From: Elmis aenea
Lineage: Eukaryota; Arthropoda; Insecta; Coleoptera; Elmidae
Direction of reading: 5' to 3'
Length of the DNA: 64,000 nucleotides
Assembly: GCA_947652605.1 (NCBI GenBank)
Contig: OX393579.1
Coordinates: forward strand, 18,621,674 to 18,685,673
Below are positions 47,348 through 57,823 of the stretch, in pieces. Position numbers and translations under genes: made by a program. Position 1 is the first letter of the stretch. Each line of letters starts with the position of its first letter. The notes below the pieces were generated by a model. That model was not told the origin of the DNA. It ran no database searches and worked only from the letters and a program-made list of their open reading frames with translations.

Positions 47348-48389
47348 CAGGGACGGACTGGCCATGTGGATAATGTGGAAAATTCCACATGGGCCGTAAA
47401 AAACTTGGGCCGTTTTTCTAAATATGTACATAATTTACCGTTTTGTCCAGTTTTATTTAAAAAAAATCATTTATTTCTCTTACGTTAAGTAAGGTAAATT
47501 GTAATTCATAGGTGTAATATTGGTGTATGTGTGGGCCTTTATCATTTTACCCGGCCCAACCTGAGTCCGAAGTTAGAACAGTCCTAAGGAAAGTGTTTGG
47601 TAATTTTGGTAATCCTAAACTAAAGATGGCTTATATAATATGTCGAATTAATATTAACATTACGGTACATTGCTACATCAATTAACTTTCTATCAAACAT
47701 TCGAATTGAAAATATTCATGAAAACACGTTTTAAAAATTAAGCAGTATTTTAAAACAGTTTAATCCAGAAACGACTCAACACAATATTATTTCAGAATTA
47801 CATTTTAAAACTTCATGGAATATTCAAACGAAAATGTCACTGAAACTTTCAAGAAATTAAACAAAAATGAACCTTCTACTGATGATGAAGTAGGAAATGA
47901 TACAAATGCGATTGCATCCTCTTACTGCAAAGCTTGCAAAAATTGGCCTATTTGTTGTTATAATATATTATTCCCATATAGCATGTTAAGTGGTGTTTAT
48001 TTTACATTATACTTGGTCATGTATACAAATATTTACTATCTTTGTCTGTAACACAAGTGACCTGAGAACGCAGTTTTTCAACGTTAAAATTTATTAAAAG
48101 CAGACTAAGATCAAGTATCTTGCAAGAAAATTTAGAAACCTTCATGTGAATGTCAGTGAAGAAGGATATTGTAAATGAAATAGATTCTGATGATGTCATT
48201 AATATTGTTGCTCAAGAGAGCAAATTCTAAATGAAAAATTAATGTAGTGTTGTGGTTATTGTGATTTTTTGTCATTATCGTATTTTGAATATATTTAAAT
48301 ACAAGTAGAAAGCCAGACATTTTTTTATTTATGGGCTGGGCCGGTGAGAATTTTTTCTACACAAAAATTTTAGGGCCAATCCGCCCCTG
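47348..48389. mobile_element. hAT element, TSD GCGACATG, with transposase remnant
   Basis: The ends CAGGGACGGACTGGCCAT and the complement of CAGGGGCGGATTGGCCCT are flanked by perfect GCGACATG duplications (47340-47347 and 48390-48397). Its GGGCCG-rich ends resemble 33521-34811. It keeps the last ~140 codons of a transposase. Confidence 0.92.
47815..48230 (+). pseudogene. hAT transposase C-terminal part (relic)
   Basis: The first frame, from ATG 47815, reads through YCKACKNWPICCYNILFPYS to about 48020. The coding frame then shifts and reads YKYLLSLSVTQVT, a TGA at 48063-48065, ERSFSTLKFIKSRLRSS, then ILQENLETFM, a TGA at 48147-48149, and MSVKKDIVNEIDSDDVINIV, to a stop at 48228-48230. The CxxC...CCYN cluster followed by SVTQVxxERSFSxLKxIKxRLR is the C-terminal dimerisation region of hAT transposases related to ZMYM/ZBED-like host proteins. 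It has one frameshift and two stops, and no catalytic core. Confidence 0.85.
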
Positions 48390-48540
48390 GCGACATGGAC
48401 CAAAATTTAAAAACAGTTTGGCTAGGATAGTTATAGTTCAAAAACAACTTTAAGAAAATGTATAAGCATATAAAATAAAAGTAGTCAAATATAGTTGTTG
48501 TGTATTCTTTGTTTCTTACTGTGTCATAAGTACTCTAGAT

Positions 48541-49110
48541 CAGTGATTCCCAAAGTGGTCTATATCGACCCCCAGGGGTCGACGACGACCTGCAAGGGGT
48601 CCATGTCAGCGGAAAAAAAAAATTGGGGGTCCACGAAATGAAAATGGGGGTCAACGATAGTGGATCTCATATAAGCAGGTCGTGACTTTAATTTTGGCAG
48701 TCTATGAATGGAATAATCCACATACACAGATAGTACCTATTTACTTACATAATACTACCTTATAATATAAAGACATCTATAACTATTTACATAAATTATA
48801 AAAGTACCTATGAAGTAAAAATTTTTTAAACATAAGTGTTCATGAAACGTGATGAAGAATTATATTAAAATTTAAGTTATTAGGTATATTTTCTGATATA
48901 TGTATGAAACTGTTTAAGAATTATTATAAACTAGCAGTTGCCCGCAGCTCCGTCCGCGTACGTTTTTATTTTCTCTGCGTGTAAGTTTTTATTTTGCAAA
49001 AAAGAAGTTGATGAATTTGCAAAAAATCAATATCAGGTAAGCAGGGGGTCTACCCAAAACCGAAAAACATGGCAAGTGGTCTACGAGACAAAAAAGTTTG
49101 GGGACCTCTG
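48541..49110. mobile_element. Non-autonomous hAT element, TSD CTCTAGAT
   Basis: The ends CAGTGATTCCCAAAGTGG and the complement of CAGAGGTCCCCAAACTTT are flanked by perfect CTCTAGAT duplications at 48533-48540 and 49111-49118. CCCCCAGGGGTC palindromes lie near the left end. Inside, 48930-48980 (AGCAGTTGCCCGCAGCTCCG) resembles a separate, widespread insect repeat terminus. Confidence 0.92.
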
Positions 49111-49118
49111 CTCTAGAT

Positions 49119-49266
49119 GTTTATTACGTATTAACATATAAAGGCTCAACCACATTATAAAGACGATCACGAGCCATAATTACAAATAATAAAAACAAAA
49201 AATTGATCATTACTCCCGACCCAAGACTATAACCAAATGTACAAGGCAAATTCTCAAAGTATTTTA
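49119..49266. other. Short gap between hAT element and LINE tail
   Basis: Nothing recognisable. It begins after the hAT target duplication. Confidence 0.4.
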
Positions 49267-50253
49267 CATCATCATCACGTTTTGAGCCTTTTTTTTAGGC
49301 CGTTACGTCGCTCATTGTGTGTTCCATCTCTTAAATGGCCTTCCTATTTTCTTTTTCCTCTTGGTTTGTATTTGTATATTTTTTGGAATTCTTGAATTGT
49401 CAATTTTCTATAGGTGTACTTTCCATGGAGCTGTACATTTAAAGTTGTTTACGTATTTCGCTGTTACGTTTTTTATCTGATAGCCTATATCCCAATATTG
49501 ATCTTAAAAATCTCATTTCACTGCTTTGTATTCTGTTTTCAATTATTTTTTTTGTGTTGTAGTCCATGTTTCACTGCCATACAATAGTGTAGGAGTAGGC
49601 TTTATAAAATGTTATTATCGGTTTATTCTGAACTTTTTTCTTCAGTGTTCTTGTAATTGTACCATTTATGTAGTTATAAGTATTTTTCTTCTTTTTTTTC
49701 TATCTCAACGTCCTTGTATAGTGCAATGTGGCCGCCCAAGAATTTAAAGTTGTTTACTTGTTCTATAGGTTTATCTTTCAGTGTTATTTTTAATCTTATC
49801 ATTTCTTTACCTAAATATGCCATTGTTTTTGTTTTTCTGGGGATATTTTTAAGTTATATGTGGAGAAGGTTTGGTCTAGTTGTCTAGTTTATATAGTCCC
49901 AATTATTGCAAACTGTTTTCCGAATCTGCTACCAATACTTGGTCGTCCGCGAATAACATTGTAAAGATAAATGTATCCCTGTTGAAGTTATGCGTATAAT
50001 TTTTCATTTCGCTTATCCACTTTCTCAAAGCATCGTCTACATAAATATTAAACAAAATGGGAGATAAACTACAACCCTGTCGTAGGCCCACGTTAGTATT
50101 TTCTTTTAGTTTTCCATTTCCAGAAATACATATCTTTGTGTTTAGATAAAATTCTTTAATCAAAGATATTAAGTGATGTGGAATACCTTATTTTTGCATG
50201 ATTTTACAGTTTATATCTGAGCACTCGGTCAGAAGCTTTTATATAGTCTACAA
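49267..50253 (-). pseudogene. LINE reverse transcriptase, 3' part (relic)
   Basis: On the minus strand the frame contains VDYIKASDRVLRYKL (the F-x-D-Y-x-K-A-F-D region), then GLRQGCSLSPILFNIYVDDA, and then MLFADDQVLVADSE, the F-A-D-D catalytic motif of reverse transcriptase. After frameshifts it continues with MIRLKITLKDKPIEQVNNFK and FLGGHIAL, then EMRFLRSILGYRLSDKKRN. It ends in an ATG/TGATGATG microsatellite tail (plus strand CATCATCATCAC at 49267-49278), typical of this kind of LINE. It is 5'-truncated and multiply broken. The hAT element 50254-53292 splits it from its next 5' piece at 53301. Confidence 0.85.
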
Positions 50254-50417
50254 CAGGGTGGATAAAAATCATGATTTTTTTAAAAAAAATCAAAAAAATC
50301 GATTTATTTGATTTAAATCAGATTTTTTTGATTTAAATCAGATTTTTTTAATTTAAATCAAATGTACCATATTATCGAATTTAGTGACATATTCACATGC
50401 TATTTCTGTTTTGTGCT

Positions 50418-52245
50418 TATACAGGGTGAGTCACGACGGACGCGTCGGAGTTTTATGGCCAAACGGTATATATTTTCGAACTTTTGTCGCTGTTAGATTA
50501 TGTAAGTCAATAAGGGCTACATTTTAAAAATATTTTCAAACATACAGGGTGCTCCAAAAAAGAGTGGCATATCAAAGTTATACTTTTTCTAATGGAACAC
50601 CCTGTATATTTTTACATTTTTGGATTCCTCTTTAAATTTACTTCAAAAAATGTAAAGGGTTATATGGGTCTAAAGTCAACCGTTTTCGTGAAAATTGCAT
50701 TTTCATGAAAATACAGTATTTTCAAAAATTTTCAACATTTGAACACTTTGACAAGTCTGGAGAAATTCGCTTGGAGATAAGATTGACAATAGATTATGTA
50801 ACACTTTGCACGACCTACATTTTTAAAATATTATACAGGGCGTTTTTTACGCTTGGTCAAACTTGTGAAACTTTAAACATCGATAACTCATTTTTTTTAA
50901 ATACAACACCCTATATTTTTTTATACCGTCTTATAGAAAATTTAATTCTCTTTCGAAAATATTAGGGCTGTTTTTCACCTAAAATTGATATTTTTCGAGA
51001 TATCGCGATTTTATTGTTAATTATTAGGGCAAAGTAATATTTTCAAGTAGGCTATGAAGGTAGACAGCGGTAATTTGAAACAATTAAAAAAAAAAACAGA
51101 AACTTATAATTTCATCGTTTGCCTACACACTTTTGACATATGTTTATAGGAAAGTTGTAGTTTTACCATACTTACGTTTAAATAGAGAGTTTTTAAAATT
51201 ATTTATGCATTTATTTATTGGACCAGTGTTATAAGATAATTACTAAATCCTATAAACCAATTTTTGTCTGTTTACGATACGACACTACGACACTCTACCG
51301 AAAACAGTACCAACCATGTTTTTTTTTTTAAATGTAAAATTAGACAAGTCAGTATTACTTTTTTTTTAAATCAGCGTTCCGTTCGCGTACCTAATAGATT
51401 ATCAATCGGTTTTTAGGACTTGGCAAACGATCAAACTCAATTATATGAAAAATATTGTGGCCCTGATGAGAAACCTCTATTTAAACGTAAAAATGGTAAA
51501 ACTACAACTATCTTATTAAAAAAATGTCAAAAATGTGTAGGAACACGACAAAATTATAAGTTTCTTGTTTTTTCTTTCAATTGTTTCAAATTACCGCTTC
51601 TACCTTCATAGCCTACTTGAAAATATTACTTTGCCCTAATAATTAACAATAAAATCGCGATATCTCGGAAAATATCAATTTTAGGTGAAAAACAGCCTTA
51701 ATGTTTTCGAAAGAGAATTAAATTTTCTATAAGACGGTATAAAAAAATATAGGGTGTTGTATTTAAAAAAAATGAGTTATCGATGTTTAAAGTTTCACAA
51801 GTTTGACCAAGCGTAAAAAACGCCCTGTATAATATTTTAAAAATGTAGGTGGTAAAAAGTGTTACATAATCTATTGTCAATCTTATCTCTAAGCGAATTT
51901 GTTGAGACTTCTCAAAGTTTTTAAATGTTGAAAATTTTTGAAAATACTGTATTTTCATGAAAATACAATTTTCACGAAAACGGTTGACTTTAGACCCATA
52001 TAACCTTATACATTTTTTGAAGTAAATTAAAAGAGAAATCCAAAAATGTAAAAATATACAGGGTGTTTCATAAGAAAAAGTATAACTTTGATATGCCACT
52101 CTTTTTTGGAGCACCCTGTATATTTAAAAATATTTTTAAAATGTAGCCCTTATTGACTTACATAATCTAACAGCGACAGAAATTAGAAAATATAAACCGT
52201 TTGGCCATAAAACTCCGACGCGTCCGTCGTGACTCACCCTGTATA
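50418..52245. mobile_element. Foldback element E (1.83 kb)
   Basis: The ends are TATACAGGGTGAGTCACGAC and complement. The arms of about 700 bp match throughout, including an internal ATACAGGGTGCTCC (50544) and AATGGAACACCCTGTATATT (50603), and AGGCGTT/TTGGTC-type modules also found in B and C. The loop (about 51120-51540) has a 63-codon frame with C-x-x-C (KKCQKCVG) that I cannot assign. Reading frames in the arms (50705-50965 plus, 51698-52114 minus) are mirror images of one another and are not genes. Confidence 0.88.
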
Positions 52246-52374
52246 TTTAATAACCAATAAGTATATTTAATTCATTGGTAAATTTTTGTCAAAATGAAAA
52301 ATGAAATATAATGATTAAGAATTTTGAAAAAATCAGTGCTAAATGGTGATGTTTAATTAATTATATAAAGGGTG

Positions 52375-53060
52375 AGTCATTAGTGCGGGATCGGTCGATT
52401 GTGGCTAAACAGTTTGAGATATAAAGTTGATTCAAACGCTATTTTATACAGTTTTTTCTAAACAACACTATAAAAATATTTTCAAATATACAGGGTGAGT
52501 CACCTCTCTGGAACTAATAGCAACTTTTATATTTCAAATACAACACCCAATTTTTTATTTAATATTTTTGACCGCCTTCATTTTAGCTTTGCATCAATAT
52601 AAAATACTACTGGTTTTTTCAAGGTGTTGTAAAAAAACATTGATTTTCTAAATTAATCAAGGTTTTAAGTCTTTATTTAAAAAATTCTCCTGAAGTTATT
52701 TTGAAGTACAAAGTTTTAATTTGGTATGGACATGCAGAAAAAAATTCTCTGTTCGCTCGATATGAAAAAATTTGAATCACACATAGAGGAGTGTTTATAA
52801 ATAGGTGGCAACTTCCATGATTTTCAAAAGCTCGTAACTTGATTTTTTCAAATGCGAACCCCTGTATTTTTTATGTCATCGAATTCGTCTTTAAAAGAGC
52901 TTCATATTTTGTTAAGTATGTCCTATACCCAAAACTCATACTTTTCGAGATATTCGACATTTTTTTTCAAATCGGTATTGAAGCAATAGAGTACCGTGGA
53001 AATTGAAAAAACTGCTGTTCACTTCGCTAACGTCAAAAACTTGTCATTTATTTTTTGAAT
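52375..53060 (+). mobile_element. GGGTGAGTCA unit, copy 2 (copy 1 at 21926)
   Basis: It shares GGATCGGTCGATTGTGGCTA, ACAGGGTGAGTCACCTCTCT, CAACACCC and TCATACTTTTCGAGATATTC with 21926-22590. No inverted partner arm is adjacent. Just beyond it (53076) a short frame reads MNITLQERIDMFY, possibly a transposase start. Confidence 0.7.
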
Positions 53061-53300
53061 TATTGCATTTCCACAATGAATATTACTTTACAAGAGCGAA
53101 TTGATATGTTTTATTCACCATTTCGTGTATTTAATTACTAATAGTAATACAATTTTGTTTTATTATAAATATTATATTGTATCTACTCATATAACCTGTG
53201 ATTTAAATTGATAATTTTTTTAAAAAAATCACTTGATTTAAATCAATGATTTTTTTAAAAAAAATCACTTGATTTAAATCTGCTCAACCCTGGTCTACAA

Positions 53301-53345
53301 AGAGTATATGTGTCTATTGTATTTCGAAAGGTACAAGAGGAAGCG
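53301..53345 (-). pseudogene. LINE reverse transcriptase, displaced 5' piece
   Basis: On the minus strand it reads KYNRHIYS, then LF in a shifted frame, immediately before the hAT insertion. Joined across the insertion it gives the usual (Y/F)-N-x-x-(I/L)-Y-x-x-F-V-D-Y order. It is a few tens of bases long and then unrecognisable. Confidence 0.6.
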
Positions 53346-53731
53346 ATCAAGAAGAAGAATTTTGCTTCAAAACTTGTACATCCTAAGTTATCTTCAATTC
53401 AAAATACAATCGTTTATTAGATTTAAAAATAAATGACCTAAAAACGATCTTTAAAAGAGAAACAACCATTTATTACCGATTTTTTTATGAAAACTGCAGG
53501 TTAAAAATTAACGATAATCGTTTTTTTTAAATTTATATAAACTAGCTGTATTAGATAAACCAATTATTAGAAACATATAAATAAACAATATAGTAATACT
53601 TGGGAATGGAGAAAATTGTCAGAGTAAACGATCTGAACGAGTATTATTAACACGTTTATCGTCAAGCCAGTTTGACATAATAATTCTCTCCAAGCCACAG
53701 TCAAATTTATCCTTGTTAATCAGATGCAGGT

Positions 53732-53803
53732 GTCAGCCATCTACGGCTGAAGTGGCGTCCGAAGAATTAGTGATGTCAGCCACATACGGCTAAAGTGGCG
53801 TCC
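53732..53803 (+). repeat. Two 29-bp direct repeats upstream of a TATA box
   Basis: GTCAGCCATCTACGGCTGAA and GTCAGCCACATACGGCTAAA, each followed by GTGGCGTCC, lie 43 bp apart. Each contains an imperfect hairpin (AGCC...GGCT). They end eight bases before TATAAAAT. Confidence 0.65.
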
Positions 53804-53810
53804 AATGTGG

Positions 53811-53818
53811 TATAAAAT
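53811..53818 (+). promoter_or_regulatory. Candidate TATA box
   Basis: TATAAAAT is followed by a GC-containing stretch (ACCCCCGCAAC). The context (GC-richer, with duplicated motifs directly upstream) is more promoter-like than other TATA sequences in the window. No open frame of interest follows, so the target is unknown. It may belong to a decayed element. Confidence 0.3.
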
Positions 53819-56090
53819 ACCCCCGCAACTAAGTCAAACACGATATCTTGCAAAATTAAACACAGCATCAACTAACTGCTCAGATGTTTTACAAACTTTA
53901 TGTTTGTTTTTACTATCTTTTGTTTTAATTTCTCACTACTAACTCTACATTGCCACCAAATTCTACTTTTAATTCTTTTACTTTACTTTACTTTAAATCT
54001 TATAATTAATCTGATAGAAAATAATCTATAATTTTTTTTTTTTGTATTCTATATTAACACAAATTAATTAATAAAAAATTTATCTATTTTGTAGTTTGGA
54101 TGTAAGCACTCCCTGTTAAAGTTTATTCTTTTACATTTTTGCGGTGTTTAGTCGTGATATATAAGAGCTACGTTAATCTTAAAAAGTTCTAGCTAATTAG
54201 TAATTAAATCAAGACAGCAAAAACACATAAAGTTATCTAAAAACAAAGGGAAGTTTTATATCTCGGAGCGTACAAAAACGCACCTAACTTCTCGTAACTA
54301 GCAGGAACGTTAAGTCTAAGAAAACTTCACACATATAACATGAACGTAAAGTCAGAAATATATAAGCATCTTACAGCACTAAGATTTAAAATTTATGTAG
54401 TTTTTAAGAAATAAATATGCAAAGTTTTGAAATAACTCATGGTTGCATTTAACTTGCTAAACTATATTAAATATGCCATATTTTTTTGTTACTTTACAGT
54501 TTAAAAAAAAATCGATTTAGGCTGTAACATCAAAAAGAACTTATTTAATGCAGATGACACTACTTTAAATAAGAAATTGCCTATTGGACGCTATGGTACC
54601 CATATTAACCAATTAATTCATGCGATTTGGTCATTTTCGACCAATTGCAAACTAATAGTAATGAATACTAATGATTAAACAGTTTTTGATTATAGGGAAA
54701 AAAGGTTAAAACGCTAAAAATATAGGTTTTGAAAAATTGCTTCTTGAAAAAAATCCATTCCAGTTTCGAGATTCTCGTCTGCTTATCAGCAGATGTTTTT
54801 AAATAAAAAGTTGACAAAGAGACGAGTGTTATGAAACTGGCATAGATTTATTTAAGCAGAGATTCTTTGTAGAAATAAAAATTAGTTATTTTTAATTAGT
54901 CCACTATGGGGATCTCGCCTTATGCAGGGTGAAATTATTGTAAAGATTTATTAAGAGATCGTTTTAATCGCAGTACACTGCGCATACTTAACTGCAACAA
55001 AACAAATCATTCAAAACAAAAACAAAGATGCTACGGAAGATCGCTGTGGAAACACACAGGTGCTTGTTTACGTGTTTGTATGTCATTGCGGTGGTGGAAA
55101 AATGATTACACAGTCATTAAATTAAAACTTAATAAATAAAAAAAACAAGCTTAACGAAATCGCGCAGAACTTTGTAATGATAAAGGTTTAAAACTCTTTT
55201 ATTTTCTGCACAACTACTGCAATATCATGTAAAGTTTATTGGGATTGCAGTACTGAACCGACGTAAATATTTAAAACCTTTTATCCTACCAGGCTCACAG
55301 CCAGATGGGAATAAATCAAACTGTTTTTATGTTTGTGAACATTTTCATGTGTCACATTTTTATATCCAATTTCAACTGATTTTATGGAAACGACACACTC
55401 AATAATGTGTATTTGATCCTCGATTTTGTTTTGCAACTGCGCTCATGAATAAACTTTAGTGACTTCGACATATTTTGCAGAATTATACCAGTTGTGTGCT
55501 CATCTAAAATTATAAGCGATGGAGTTCATATTGAGAGTCAATTACTAAAACCGTAGATAACTGAATTTACAGCACAAACAGAATTTTATTAGATATATAA
55601 AGAGCTACAGCTTGTAGCTAAGTGTTTCCAAAGCCTTTTATTACGGACTGGCGTTAAGAGCAGCTTAAATAAAATTTACCATTCTATTCCTCACTTTGTG
55701 GAGCTTGGATGTAACAACGTGCTCATGTAACGTAGAAGCTTACTATATTTCAGTAATTATACCTTCACAATTGTGAATTATTAAGTTCGTTTTTCATCTC
55801 GCTTGCATACAATACCTCCATGTTTTATATATTACAATGTAATTTAATTCTTACTGGATTTTTATGAAGGTTTATAATTATTACACAAATTCCAGAGGAT
55901 TTTAAATATGCTTTCAAAAAACAAAACCAAGTTTTGCTATTTCGGCTACGTTGATTCTTATGATTGGTTGCACAAAGCTAGATTTGTTAAAAGAGCCGCT
56001 AAACATAGTTTATTTGGCAACAACAATAATGTTACTATAAGTTACCGAGGGATAATTATCTGTCAATTGGACAACGTTGTGTTGATTTTA
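53819..56090. other. AT-rich stretch with no recognised gene
   Basis: A worn repeat at 54760-54870 (CCAGTTTCGAGATTCTCGTC and ATGAAACTGG, imperfectly inverted) is related to 21460-21535. GGGGATCTCGCCTTATGCAG at 54909 is a foldback arm scrap. The frame 55908-56105 (65 codons) has no recognisable motif. Confidence 0.4.
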
Positions 56091-56365
56091 GGTCCGTCAC
56101 CTTAGCAGCACCACTTTCTTCAATCATAATAAAACTTATGCCATAATTTTGTGCTATTTTGCGCTGCAAAAATAAAATTTTGTGTTAACTCCAGAAAAAA
56201 GTTATAAACAATTTAAATCGAGATTGCCCAAGGTGACGCGTAAGCACCACTTTATCTGAATGAAAATTTGTTTATGCCAAAATTTTGTGCTAATTTTGTA
56301 CTATTTTTTGCCGTAAAAATAAAATTTTGTGCCAACTCCAGAAAAAAGTGATAAACAATTTTAAC

Positions 56366-56953
56366 ATAAATTGTTGAACGTCCGTTGTTTTAAGGTTTAG
56401 AAATTAAAAACTCTGGATTTACAGGACGGTTTTATTTAATAACATTACTCCAAATAATCTTAATTTCAAAAGTCGTTTTTAATAAAATTTGAAGTTGTGT
56501 TAAACCAACTTAGGACATCTACTAATTAATTAAAAAATTATTGGTCCACATAGTTCAGTTTCCCCCCTTTCTGTAAAACTGTTATAAAATGTTACTGGTG
56601 TTGAACCTGACTATTGTACGTAAAATTTTTAAAGTGTTGCTTTTGTGTCTGTCTTTTTTAAAATTTTATGTTATCCGTTTTAATTTACATTTTTACACAT
56701 AAAATAATTTTAATGAAAAGACTGTTTACATTTACAATAAATTAGTGCGACTGTATCACTGTTATTTTTGACTTTCGAATTGTTCTACACATTCAAAAAA
56801 CAAATGGTTATGTGCACCATGTTAGCCTTGTCAATTATCAATGAATATTGTTAAAATTCCCTTGAAGAAGCCTTAAAAACATTAAGTGCGAAACGTCGGA
56901 TTTTTAACCAAAATCAATAAAACCGTCCTGTAAATCCAGAGTTTTTAATTTCT
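56366..56953 (+). mobile_element. 588-bp Penelope-like or other retroelement fragment
   Basis: It is inserted in the satellite-like repeat with a 13-bp duplication AAACAATTTTAAC (56353-56365 and 56954-56966), too long for most DNA transposons. Inverted segments of about 40 bp (AAATTAAAAACTCTGG, then TTTACAGGACGGTTTTATT) lie near both ends. A hammerhead-like motif lies at 56853-56905. Hammerheads are known from the terminal repeats of Penelope-like elements. No protein is encoded. Confidence 0.5.
56853..56905 (+). ncRNA. Hammerhead ribozyme-like motif (probably inactive)
   Basis: A type I-like arrangement. AAAATTCC can pair with GGATTTTT (stem I, one U-U mismatch). A core CTTGAAGA follows, in place of CUGANGA. 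GCCTT pairs with AAG-T-GC (stem II, one bulge). GAAA then leads, with a very short stem III, to GTC at 56895-56897. The altered core suggests a decayed copy. No folding program was run. Confidence 0.5.
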
Positions 56954-57030
56954 AAACAATTTTAACTCGAGATTGCCAAGGTGACGCGTAAGCACCACTT
57001 TCTCTGAATAAAAATTTGTTTATGCCAAAA

Positions 57031-57094
57031 TTTTGTGCTAATTTTGTGCTAATTTTGTGCTAATTTTGTGCTAATTTTGTGCTATTTTGTGCCA
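57031..57094 (+). repeat. 11-bp tandem repeat TTTTGTGCTAA
   Basis: Five exact or near-exact units followed by a partial one, within the satellite-like region. The same words occur singly at 56142 and 56292, so this is a local expansion. Confidence 0.85.
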
Positions 57095-57823
57095 ACTTTA
57101 TAACAAAGTTATAAACGATTTTCTGCCGGTGCTTTCAAGGTCAAGCGTAAGCACCATCTTTTCTAAATTAAATTAGTTGTTATAATGTGCTCTTTTTTGT
57201 TAACTCCAGAACGAAGTTATAAGTAATTGTTTAATTGTAGAACAAAAATTATGAAATTTTTAGTTAATATTTTATTGTTATTGCCAGTAAGTTTAAAATT
57301 GTTTATATTTTTATAAATATTAAATAACATTTTACAATGCAAAACTATACGAGACAACTATACAAGACAATTTTTAGTACAATAAACATGTGTAAGAAAG
57401 CAAATAATCAACAAATTATAGTTGCTAAAAAAACTCTAAAACTTAACGAAAAATATACTTTATTACATTGTCCACTCGACAAATATTAATTTAAGACAAA
57501 TAACCAATACCCGTATAGTTTTCTAAGTAGGATTAAATTATCTACAATATGTAAAAAATACAGGGATTTTTATTTAAAAACTTTATTTATGTTTAAAATT
57601 TTGCATAATAGACTAAACAAAACAAAGCCAGAACAATTGATTTTTGATTTTAAAAAATGGTTTTAGAATCTGCAAGTTGAAGATTATGCAGCGTATTGTA
57701 TTTAAAGTAACAGGTTAGTACGCAAAAACAAAACATTCGGTATAGCTATTTAAGAAATAGCACAAAATTATGGTATAATTTTTATTATGTTTGAAGAAAG
57801 TTGTGCTGCCCAGGTGATGGACC

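Larger units (their letters stand above)
50254..53292. mobile_element. hAT element, TSD GTCTACAA, swollen by nested insertions
   Basis: The ends CAGGGTGGATAAAAATCA and the complement of CAGGGTTGAGCAGATTTA are flanked by perfect GTCTACAA at 50246-50253 and 53293-53300. Subterminal GATTTAAATCA repeats and T/A tracts lie on both sides (50280-50360 and 53215-53280). The element interrupts a LINE reverse transcriptase between L-F and V-D-Y, and itself contains the foldback at 50418-52245 and the unit at 52375-53060. Without these it would be about 0.5 kb. Confidence 0.92.
56091..57823. mobile_element. Foldback with internal satellite-like repeats
   Basis: The ends GGTCCGTCACCTTAGCAGCA and complement of GGTCCATCACCTGGGCAGCA frame arms with ATAATTTTGTGCTATTT. 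Inside are repeats of about 147-159 bp marked by GTGACGCGTAAGCACCAC at 56233 and 56981, with a variant at 57140. A 588-bp insertion (56366-56953) lies between the first two. It resembles foldbacks whose interior is a short tandem array. Confidence 0.65.

Noticed and set aside
51420..51611. 63-codon frame with CQKC in the loop of foldback E
   Set aside because: One C-x-x-C is not enough for a zinc-binding call, and its end runs into the arm repeat. Mentioned only in the element entry.
51698..52114. 138-codon minus-strand frame, mirrored by 86 codons at 50705-50965 plus
   Set aside because: Both are the same AT-rich foldback arm read from opposite sides. There is no domain, and the codons are biased only by base composition.
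55908..56105. 65-codon plus-strand frame ending in foldback arm
   Set aside because: Its last codons lie in the arm of the element at 56091. No recognisable family.
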